Below, piece after piece: positions 1-4,867 of a stretch of 13,113 nt of DNA. This DNA is from an uncultured Erysipelotrichaceae bacterium. Lineage in GTDB: Bacteria; Bacillota_I; Bacilli_A; Erysipelotrichales; Erysipelotrichaceae. The position numbers were made by a program, and so were the translations under genes. The notes under the pieces were generated by a model that was not told where the DNA came from, ran no database searches, and was given only the letters and a program-made list of their open reading frames with translations. The first letter of the stretch is position 1; every line of letters starts with the position of its first letter. The DNA is taken from the NCBI GenBank assembly GCA_944325295.1, contig CALUZL010000024.1, forward strand, positions 1 to 13,113, given 5' to 3'.

Positions 1-248
1 TGGCCTATGCTCCGGAGATAGCAGCAGCAATGTTGCAAAGACAACAGGCTTCAGCCATCATCGATGCCCGCAAGATGATCGTCGATGGCGCAGTCGGCAT
101 GGTCCAAATGGCCCTGAGTAAGCTCAAGGAAGACAATGTTATCGAGCTTGACGACGAACGCAAGGCGGCGATGGTTTCAAATCTTCTTGTCGTTCTTTGC
201 GGCAATAAAGATGCTCAGCCCATCGTCAACTCAGGCAGTCTGTATTGA
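1..248 (+). CDS. SPFH/band-7 domain protein, C-terminal end (5' truncated by window)
   Basis: The reading frame is open from base 3 (first full codon GCC) to the TGA at 246-248, so this is the last 81 residues of a longer gene whose start lies outside the window. The visible end contains the stretches AYAPEIAAAMLQRQQA and MVSNLLVVLCGNKDAQPIVN, which I recognise as the C-terminal tail of a widespread bacterial SPFH (stomatin/prohibitin/flotillin/HflK) family. These proteins form membrane-associated oligomers linked to membrane organisation. The tail is an Ala/Gln-rich helix followed by a short conserved hydrophobic segment. The SPFH core itself is not visible, so the call rests on the tail and on the neighbour: an RHH protein in this position is a recurring partner. 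The gene overlaps that protein's start by four bases. Confidence 0.82.
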   Translation, partial: AYAPEIAAAMLQRQQASAIIDARKMIVDGAVGMVQMALSKLKEDNVIELDDERKAAMVSNLLVVLCGNKDAQPIVNSGSLY

Positions 249-445
249 TAAAAGACAATAAAAAACAGATACCCCTAAGGCTGTCCGGAAAACTCTATGA
301 GGCGATAGCGGCATGGGCTGAAGATGATTTCCGCAGTATAAATGGTCAGATCGAGTATCTGTTGACAGAGTGTGTCAAACAAAGAAAAAAGAACGGCAAA
401 TACGTCGGAGAAGATATCGATAAACCTCTTGATATCGATATCTGA
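245..445 (+). CDS. Small Arc-like ribbon-helix-helix protein
   Basis: A 66-residue basic protein. Residues 8-13 (QIPLRL) form the predicted beta strand, followed by helix A (about 15-28, LYEAIAAWAEDD) and helix B (about 30-45, RSINGQIEYLLTECVK). This is the Arc/MetJ ribbon-helix-helix pattern, and RSxNGQIE is typical of the Arc-like subgroup. Such proteins bind DNA as dimers through the paired strands. The start is the TTG at 245, which overlaps the TGA of the SPFH gene. There is only a weak upstream CAGG (232-235), so translation is probably coupled to the upstream gene. The tail after residue 50 is acidic (EDIDKPLDIDI). What it regulates cannot be told from the sequence; autoregulation of the SPFH operon is the simplest guess. 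Confidence 0.8.
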   Translation: MIKDNKKQIPLRLSGKLYEAIAAWAEDDFRSINGQIEYLLTECVKQRKKNGKYVGEDIDKPLDIDI

Positions 446-478
446 ATGAGCAACTTTCTGAAGTGTTAAAATTCATTT

Positions 479-536
479 GAGTCCTCATATACTTAATTTT
501 CAAATTCATTCAAAGTATAAGGGGACTCTTTAATTT
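479..536 (+). terminator. Intrinsic terminator after the SPFH-RHH pair
   Basis: The arms 479-494 and 513-528 are complementary over 16 positions, with one G.T wobble and one A.A mismatch, around an 18-base loop. The sequence TTTAATTT follows the right arm. It lies 34 bases after the RHH stop codon and would end that operon. Confidence 0.75.
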
Positions 537-805
537 ATATCAAAGATGATGGCGTTATGGTTTCAAGTGGCAAAGCGCGAAGGACGCTACTACTCGTGTT
601 TCTTATAAGGATGGGTCATTTCTCATCTCAGATGAGTCAACTGTCGCTTTAATTCAATACAGAATTAGATATCCACGACCGATTAAATGAACTTATCAAA
701 GACAAGGCAGTCGTATATATCAATCATCGTCTATCATCGTATAGGTTCTGTCATGAGATAGTTGTCTTCGATGATAATAATTTGGGACTCAGAAAGAGTT
801 TTTAA
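536..805 (+). pseudogene. ABC-transporter ATPase, C-terminal remnant (frameshifted)
   Basis: Three consecutive frames together read as the second half of an ABC ATPase. Frame one (from about 539) gives KDDGVMVSSGKA, a decayed ABC signature (canonical (L/V)SGGQ). After a shift near 577, frame two gives ARD/ATTRVSYKDGSFLISDE, matching the region that ends in Walker B (canonical LILDEPT; here LISDEST). After a second shift near 660, frame three gives IHDRLNELIKDKAVVYINHR, including the switch-histidine (H-loop) region (canonical ISHRLSS; here INHRLSS). It ends at TAA 803-805. Walker A and the transmembrane part are absent. The fragment starts directly behind the upstream terminator. The relationship is clearest to export-type ABC proteins of the peptide or lantibiotic class. 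It has no start codon or ribosome site and cannot make a working protein. Confidence 0.8.
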
Positions 806-857
806 AGACATGACTTAAAATAATGAGCTATGGGAAGCTCAGACTGGCTATTATCGC

Positions 858-900
858 TAGTGTTAGATTCTCACATATCATATAATGAAGATAACGGAGG
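858..900 (+). promoter_or_regulatory. Possible promoter and ribosome site for the 909 lipoprotein
   Basis: A perfect -10 hexamer TATAAT sits at 881-886, but the -35 region 17 bases upstream (TAGTGT, 858-863) is poor. A strong Shine-Dalgarno GGAGG at 896-900 lies eight bases before the ATG at 909. This decides for 909 over the in-frame ATG at 885, which overlaps the -10 box. Upstream, 823-840 contains a small perfect inverted repeat (TGAGCT, six-base loop, AGCTCA) of unknown meaning. Confidence 0.45.
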
Positions 901-908
901 AAGACGAT

Positions 909-1904
909 ATGAAAAAGGCGATATGTATCATTGGACTACTTGTCTTGATCAGCGGATGCGCTGATAAGTCAAACAACACGATAGAAGTAACACCTGATGT
1001 AAGTGAGAATACAGAAACAAGCGCACCAGTGCTTATCCCATATGTCGAAAAAGAAGACGATGAAGAAGTCGGTAGCGCACTATCTTTAAACATTACTTCG
1101 ACAGCCAATACTAACGAGACAAATGTTGAAGTAAGAGATGACAAGATCACTTTCACGACTTCAGATGGCGAAGATCTTGGTGATCTTACAGGCCTAAGTG
1201 GCATCACCGGACTGGCTTGGCATACAGATTGTGGTGGCAATGACTTCTTTATAGCTTTACACGAAGATGGCAAAGCCTCATATTTCAGGTTCTGGTATGG
1301 TCATTCTGAGGAGGGTGAAAAAGAAGCTCAATATCATATAAGCGATCTTTCTGATATCGAACTGGATGAGAAGATCATCGATATCTATGTCTATGATGAT
1401 ACTTCGCCATTTACTACATGTGGTGGTGACACGTTTTATTACATGTTAGAAAGTGGTGATATCGTAAATAGTATGGGCGAAAAAAGAAGTCAAGTACACC
1501 CGTATTATGGTTTCTTTGAATATGGAGAGCTCAATGAGTCTGAGCATTCAAGGATGGCAGTCTTATTCTTAGATGAAGAGAATGGCTCAAATATCAAGAG
1601 AGCTAAAGTTTTCTATCGCGATATGGCTTATGAAGATGAGGAGCTATTATCATACGATGGCGAGCCCATCATCGCTAAAAAGGGCGAAGCTTATCTTGAT
1701 GATGATGTCCTGTATGTCATCGGTTCAGACGAAAAGCTTTATGTCTATGATCTTGTGAGTGATGAGTGCAGTGTCTATGACGCTTATGAGATTGAAGAAT
1801 ATGACATCGAAGGTGAAAGGCATCTGGGCCCTGACTACGTGGTCATCAATACTCTTGATCAAGAGTTCATCTTAGATGAAGTCTTAAAAGTCATCGTACA
1901 CTAA
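909..1904 (+). CDS. Secreted acidic lipoprotein of unknown function, possible beta-propeller-like repeats
   Basis: 331 residues. The N-terminus MKKAICIIGLLVLISGC is a type II signal peptide with the lipobox LISGC (Cys17), so the protein should be anchored on the outside of the membrane. A low-complexity acidic linker (about 18-70, rich in Asn, Thr, Glu, Asp) precedes a globular part. That part contains two similar units 63 residues apart, CGGNDFFIALHEDG (Cys108) and CGGDTFYYMLESGD (Cys171). Later stretches of the same feel (VLYVIGSDEKLYVYD) suggest repeated beta-sheet units like propeller blades, or a Cys108-Cys171 disulfide. I do not recognise the family. The ATG at 909 was chosen because GGAGG lies eight bases upstream. 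The gene stands alone, with an own promoter candidate and its own terminator. Residues are strongly acidic overall, which may favour cation binding. Confidence 0.8.
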   Translation: MKKAICIIGLLVLISGCADKSNNTIEVTPDVSENTETSAPVLIPYVEKEDDEEVGSALSLNITSTANTNETNVEVRDDKITFTTSDGEDLGDLTGLSGITGLAWHTDCGGNDFFIALHEDGKASYFRFWYGHSEEGEKEAQYHISDLSDIELDEKIIDIYVYDDTSPFTTCGGDTFYYMLESGDIVNSMGEKRSQVHPYYGFFEYGELNESEHSRMAVLFLDEENGSNIKRAKVFYRDMAYEDEELLSYDGEPIIAKKGEAYLDDDVLYVIGSDEKLYVYDLVSDECSVYDAYEIEEYDIEGERHLGPDYVVINTLDQEFILDEVLKVIVH

Positions 1905-1941
1905 AAAGGCAGCTTTACGGCTGCTCAGACTGTTGACAAAT

Positions 1942-1988
1942 AGCTATCTTGTATAGATTTTCTATATGAGATAGCTGTTTTATTATTT
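1942..1988 (+). terminator. Intrinsic terminator of the lipoprotein gene
   Basis: Arms 1942-1956 and 1962-1976 (AGCTATCT..TATAG against CTATA..AGATAGCT) pair over 15 positions, including two G.T wobbles, around a five-base loop ATTTT. The tail GTTTTATTATTT follows. A smaller hairpin (GCAGC/GCTGC) lies at about 1910-1925, just after the stop codon. Confidence 0.85.
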
Positions 1989-1994
1989 AGCCGT

Positions 1995-2222
1995 TTGATA
2001 GAATGCGCCGATGAGTATGGTGACGGATTGATTTGGAGTGAAGACCATAAAGTTTGCATTAGGCGAGAATGGGTTATCACTGATACATCGACTAAATAGT
2101 TAATATTTACCCAGTTCTCTTCTTTTGAAAGGACAGGGTTTTTGCGCTTTAACGAAGACAGAAGCTACTTCAATAGATGGGAATATTCGACTATTAGATA
2201 CTCTTATTCTTTTGCCATTTAA
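1995..2222 (+). pseudogene. Unrecognised broken reading frame
   Basis: One frame reads LIECADEYGDGLIWSEDHK and onward, meets a single in-frame TAG at 2097-2099, and continues as TQFSSFERTGFLRFNEDRSY to a TAA at 2220-2222. The amino-acid make-up on both sides of the stop (many Asp, Glu, Tyr, Trp, Arg) looks like former coding sequence rather than random DNA. There is no start codon with a ribosome site; the frame runs back into the preceding terminator. I do not recognise a family. It could also be chance, since the region is short. Confidence 0.3.
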
Positions 2223-2307
2223 AAACGATCAAAGCTGAATTGCCTTACTATACTTTCATCAATTTAATAAGGGGCTATTTGATATAATTGTATTGGAGAT
2301 ATTAGTC

Positions 2308-2473
2308 ATGAATAATACATCCTTACACTGTCACCACTATCCACGCTATGAATATAGACGTCATTATCGAATTGATCTTCTTATATCTTATAGTTCGTGA
2401 GATAAAAAAAGACCATTTTTTAGACAAATTTAAGTTGATTATAGGCACTAATACAAATCGGCACCATATTTAA
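2308..2473 (+). pseudogene. Possible small or frameshifted ORF, unrecognised
   Basis: An ATG at 2308 has a GGAG at 2295-2298 (nine bases upstream) and a TATAAT at 2283-2288. It opens a 30-codon frame ending in TGA at 2398-2400, rich in His, Tyr and Arg. The next frame over is also open from upstream to a TAA at 2471-2473 and gives a more protein-like stretch, MNIDVIIELIFLYLIVREIK, from an ATG at 2348 that has no ribosome site. The simplest reading is a small gene whose start survives but which has lost its frame near 2330. It may instead be two chance ORFs. Confidence 0.25.
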
Positions 2474-2630
2474 CTTCATGATTGTGATTGTTCAAAATAT
2501 AAAAAAAGATACCTTTCGATATCTTATTTTTTACGACCGAACGTTGTTTTGCATATGGTTCTATTTCTATTACATAGAAGAAATAATAGCCACGAATGTA
2601 AGGAACGTTCGGATTTAACACATATGGTGC
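2461..2630. repeat. Nested short inverted repeats overlapping the tRNA 3' end
   Basis: GCACCATAT at 2461-2469 is the inverse of ATATGGTGC at 2622-2630, which contains the CCA end of the tRNA-Leu gene. Inside it, CCGAACGTT at 2537-2545 is the inverse of AACGTTCGG at 2604-2612. The similarity of the outer pair continues patchily (TTAA follows in both after a three-base gap). It may be the trace of a small insertion beside the tRNA, or chance in AT-rich DNA. Confidence 0.35.
2501..2532 (-). terminator. AT-rich terminator downstream of tRNA-Leu
   Basis: AAGATA (2506-2511) pairs with TATCTT (2520-2525) around an eight-base loop. It is flanked by a run of A on the left and T on the right, so on the - strand it reads as a short hairpin followed by seven T. 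It lies about 90 bases beyond the tRNA 3' end. The stem is weak, and it could act in both directions. Confidence 0.5.
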
Positions 2631-2707
2631 ACCAGACAAGATTTGAACTTGCACGATTGCTCACACGCCCCTCAAGCGTGCGCGTCTACCAGTTCCGCCA
2701 CTGGTGC
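2625..2707 (-). tRNA. tRNA-Leu (anticodon GAG)
   Basis: The - strand folds as a class II tRNA of 83 bases with an encoded CCA end (2625-2627). The acceptor stem GCACCAG pairs with CTGGTGC, and the discriminator base is A. The D arm is GCG/CGC around a loop holding GG. The anticodon stem CACGC/GCGTG encloses the loop TTGAGGG, whose anticodon GAG lies at 2671-2673 on the + strand. The variable region is eleven bases long (TGAGCAATCGT). The T arm is GCAAG-TTCAAAT-CTTGT. It decodes CUC/CUU leucine codons. It is the only intact gene in a decayed stretch, and tRNA genes are common integration sites, but I see no second copy of its 3' end to mark an attachment site. Confidence 0.95.
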
Positions 2708-2716
2708 GCAATGAAT

Positions 2717-2755
2717 ATTATGAAGATTTATCGTCGATTTGTCAATATATGTCAA
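2717..2755 (-). promoter_or_regulatory. Promoter of tRNA-Leu with a duplicated -35 element
   Basis: On the - strand, TTGACA (2740-2745) and CATAAT (2717-2722) are separated by 17 bases, and the -10 ends nine bases before the tRNA. The ten bases GTCAATATAT are exactly repeated in tandem (2741-2750, 2751-2760), which places a second TTGACA at 2750-2755. Confidence 0.8.
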
Positions 2756-2880
2756 TATATCATTTTTGTCACTGTTTTTGGTGATGAGACAAGTGATGCA
2801 TATCTTTATGTTATCGATTTAACACGGAAATAGATCCGGGCTTAATAAGAAAAAGATATAAGCGCTAAAGACTATGGGCA

Positions 2881-3223
2881 ATGGGGGGGATCATCGTCTA
2901 TTGGTCGAAATAAGGATCGACCAGGACCTGTGCCAAATGGTTGAGTGAAGAAACAGGACTTGCGGCAAGAAGTGTGAATGAAATCAAAGTGGCTGAGCTT
3001 TTAGGTTATGATCTGAACGTTTTCCGGTGCGATTTATGCCGACGGCCTGCGCCTTGAACTTTTGAAAAAGAACTATGAGCAGCTCAAAGACAAGAAACTG
3101 ATCATCCTTGCGGTCCGGGTTTTTTACTGTTGGGAGGCCATCTTTGTTCATTTGAGGCAAGACGGTAACCATGGATTTAACCTCGATTTAACTTGTGCCA
3201 TACTCACCATTTCTTTATTCTGA
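2881..3223 (+). pseudogene. Flavodoxin-domain protein, inactivated
   Basis: From the ATG at 2881 the frame reads MGGIIVYWSK, then TAA at 2911-2913, then GSTRTCAKWLSEETGLAARS and VNEIKVAELLGYDLNVF. This is the FMN-binding start of a flavodoxin family whose usual form is I(I/L)xYxSKxGSTxxxAxWLSE. The TAA stands where the family has a Tyr (one-base change). Near 3023 the frame shifts, and the sequence continues as GAIYADGLRLELLKKNYEQL followed by KDKKLIILAV, the second flavin-contact region and the next helix and strand. After about 3125 homology fades, although VFYCWEAI recalls a later conserved FYCxGA segment, suggesting an internal deletion. Open frame ends at TGA 3221-3223. At least two disabling changes make this a pseudogene of an enzyme of the flavodoxin/protoporphyrinogen-oxidase-like class. 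Confidence 0.85.
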
Positions 3224-3271
3224 AATAAACAGGTCTTTACTATACTTCCACATTTTTTGTGAATTTTGATC

Positions 3272-3320
3272 TGACCCCAATCTCAACGCGGAGATCGCGT
3301 AACCTATATCAGGAGGTAAG
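3272..3320 (+). promoter_or_regulatory. Candidate SigI-type promoter and strong ribosome site of sigI
   Basis: TGACCCC at 3272-3278 is followed 19 bases later by CGTA at 3298-3301. From memory, SigI promoters have a C-run -35 element (ACCC type) and a CGAA/CGTA-like -10; the spacing here is longer than I expect. A near-identical arrangement occurs before the lipoprotein gene at 4801-4831. The perfect Shine-Dalgarno AGGAGGT lies at 3311-3317 and supports the TTG start at 3323. A weak housekeeping alternative is TATACT at 3241-3246 with a poor -35. Confidence 0.4.
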
Positions 3321-3322
3321 CC

Positions 3323-4039
3323 TTGAGAAGAGATGACCCCTTGCTTAAAAGAGTTAAAGAGGCCAAGACAGATATTGCAATCGGCGATACGCTTATCCGT
3401 GATTATCTGCCCTTTATCAAAAGCGAGATCTACAAGTATACCCAAAGCTATGTCGACGAGAGCCAAGACGAGTTCAGCATCGGCATGATCGCCTTTCACG
3501 AGGCCGTCATGAGCTACGACGAAGAGCGTGGCAGTTTCCTTGGTTATGCTGCGGCCTGTATCCGCAACCGGCTCATCGATAATGACCGCAAGGAGACAAG
3601 GCACAAAGACCAGATCTCGCTCGATAAAAGGGATGAAGACGACAATGCGCTCGGTGATATCATCACTGATGGCAAGGACCATGCCAAAGATCACATGCAC
3701 ACCCTGGCGACCAAAGAAGAGATCGAAGAGCTTGGCCGGGTGCTCAAGGAATTTGGCGTCAGTTATCGCGATGTCACGGAAGCCTCGCCATCACAAAAGC
3801 GGACCCGGGAACTCATGCAGAAACTGATCGCCAAAGCGATGCGAAATAAGGATATCCTCGAAGATCTTCTCAAGACGAAGCGTTTGCCCATGAAGAAACT
3901 CGCTGGCGATAAAAACGAGCGCAAAGTCATTGACCGGCACCGCAAATATCTGGTGGCGATGTTGGTGATACTGACAAATGGCTATGAGATCATCCGCGGT
4001 CACCTTTGGCATGTCTATAAAGGGGGTGAAGAGCTATGA
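3323..4039 (+). CDS. sigI: RNA polymerase sigma factor SigI
   Basis: 238 residues, close to the family's usual length of about 240-250. It directs RNA polymerase to SigI-dependent promoters and is held inactive by the membrane protein RsgI. Sigma region 2 occupies about residues 20-95. It includes the conserved DEFSIGMIAFHEAVMSYD and GSFLGYAAACIRNRLID (71-86), matching the SigI pattern of 'S(I/M)..IAF.EAI..YD...G.SFL.FA...IR.RLID'. The C-terminal SigI domain (about 188-230) shows LPMKKLAG and RKVIDRHRKYLVAMLVILTN, typical of the family's DNA-binding end. The start is TTG with the perfect upstream AGGAGGT; no ATG fits in frame. The last four bases overlap the rsgI start (ATGA), which couples the two proteins' synthesis. 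It heads a six-gene block. Confidence 0.93.
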   Translation: MRRDDPLLKRVKEAKTDIAIGDTLIRDYLPFIKSEIYKYTQSYVDESQDEFSIGMIAFHEAVMSYDEERGSFLGYAAACIRNRLIDNDRKETRHKDQISLDKRDEDDNALGDIITDGKDHAKDHMHTLATKEEIEELGRVLKEFGVSYRDVTEASPSQKRTRELMQKLIAKAMRNKDILEDLLKTKRLPMKKLAGDKNERKVIDRHRKYLVAMLVILTNGYEIIRGHLWHVYKGGEEL

Positions 4040-4803
4040 GATATCTCATCATCGAAGTCCATACCCTCTATGCCATCGCTTTAAGAGATGACGGAAGCTT
4101 CGTCTATGTCTATAACGAACACTTTGAAGTAGGCATGATGACTGATTTGGCAAAGGAGATAGAGTTAAAGCGAAAAGAGAAAGAGAGACGGCCCTTTAGG
4201 CTTTTGGCACCATTAATAAGTGTCATGGTCCTGATCATGGTCACGGTCGGCCTCAATATCTTACTTTCAGATCCGCTCATCGGTAGTATCTACCTTGACA
4301 TCAATCCAAGTGTCAGGATCGATGTCGCTCGCTCTGATACCGTAAAGGCCTTAGAAGGCCTCAATGCCGATGGTAAAGAACTCATCAGCGATTACATATA
4401 TGAAGGCAAAGGTGTCGATCTAGTTCTCGATGAGCTGATCGACAAAGCCGTAAGTGAAGGCTATCTCTATAATGGTGGTAAGATCGCGATCGATATCGAT
4501 GGTGACAGCGCCTTTGCGAAAGATGTCCGCTCAGGCTTAGATGACAATATCACCTACCTCAAAGAAGATCTGGGTGTAACGGTCACGATCGTAAGCGTAA
4601 ACGACCGAGAAGTCATCATCCCGCCCATCCCCATCGCACCTAAGCCAAGCTATGAAAGCAAAGACTACGGACCGACGCCCACTCCGATCGTTCCACCTGT
4701 CGTCACCGACAGCCCTAACGAACCAGATGACAGTGTCTATGAGCCAGATGATAGTGATCATGATTCCAGATATGAAGAAAATGATTCAAATTATGACGAT
4801 TGA
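4036..4803 (+). CDS. rsgI: RsgI-family anti-sigma-I factor (single-pass membrane sensor)
   Basis: 255 residues. The cytoplasmic N-terminal part (1-40, MRYLIIEVHTLYAIALRDDG) is the small RsgI anti-sigma domain that binds SigI. A basic stretch (45-53) precedes one membrane helix (about 56-77). The outside part begins with GSIYLDINPSVRIDV (83-97), the hallmark of the RsgI ectodomain. Family knowledge describes such (SEAL-type) domains as self-cleaving next to the Asn-Pro pair, here Asn90-Pro91, as a step towards regulated intramembrane proteolysis. The domain ends near 193. A proline-rich linker (195-225) and an acidic, Asp/Ser/Tyr-rich tail (226-255) follow; unlike many clostridial RsgI proteins there is no recognisable carbohydrate-binding domain. 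A strong ribosome site (AGGGGGTG, about 4021-4028) precedes the ATG. The signal sensed is unknown. Confidence 0.9.
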   Translation: MRYLIIEVHTLYAIALRDDGSFVYVYNEHFEVGMMTDLAKEIELKRKEKERRPFRLLAPLISVMVLIMVTVGLNILLSDPLIGSIYLDINPSVRIDVARSDTVKALEGLNADGKELISDYIYEGKGVDLVLDELIDKAVSEGYLYNGGKIAIDIDGDSAFAKDVRSGLDDNITYLKEDLGVTVTIVSVNDREVIIPPIPIAPKPSYESKDYGPTPTPIVPPVVTDSPNEPDDSVYEPDDSDHDSRYEENDSNYDD

Positions 4804-4858
4804 CCCCGAAAAGGGATAACAGGATTGCGTAGGCTATAGACGTAAAAAGAAAAAGGAG
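4801..4858 (+). promoter_or_regulatory. Second candidate SigI-type promoter and ribosome site, before the repeat lipoprotein
   Basis: TGACCCC at 4801-4807 (its TGA is the rsgI stop codon) is followed 20 bases later by CGTA at 4828-4831. The extended right part, GATTGCGTA, resembles GATCGCGTA in front of sigI. AAGGAG at 4853-4858 lies nine bases before the ATG at 4868. This 64-base gap is the only sizeable spacer inside the six-gene block, which is consistent with an internal promoter. Confidence 0.38.
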
Positions 4859-4867
4859 AATCAAAAC

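Noticed and set aside
806..880. Structured leader or riboswitch before the lipoprotein gene
   Set aside because: Only one six-base inverted repeat is visible and it lies upstream of the -10 box, so it would not be in the mRNA.
2549..2833. 94-codon + strand ORF
   Set aside because: It runs through the tRNA-Leu gene on the other strand and its promoter, and has no ribosome site; treated as a chance frame.
3250..3280. GAATTTTGATCTGACCCC as a possible insertion-sequence end
   Set aside because: No matching inverted partner and no transposase were found in the window; the promoter reading explains part of it equally well.
3334..3340. A third TGACCCC, near the start of sigI
   Set aside because: It lies within coding sequence (codons for Asp-Asp-Pro) and has no CGTA at the distance seen in the two candidate promoters.
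3215..3700. 161-codon - strand ORF
   Set aside because: Most of it is the antisense shadow of sigI, which has clear family motifs and a perfect ribosome site on the + strand.
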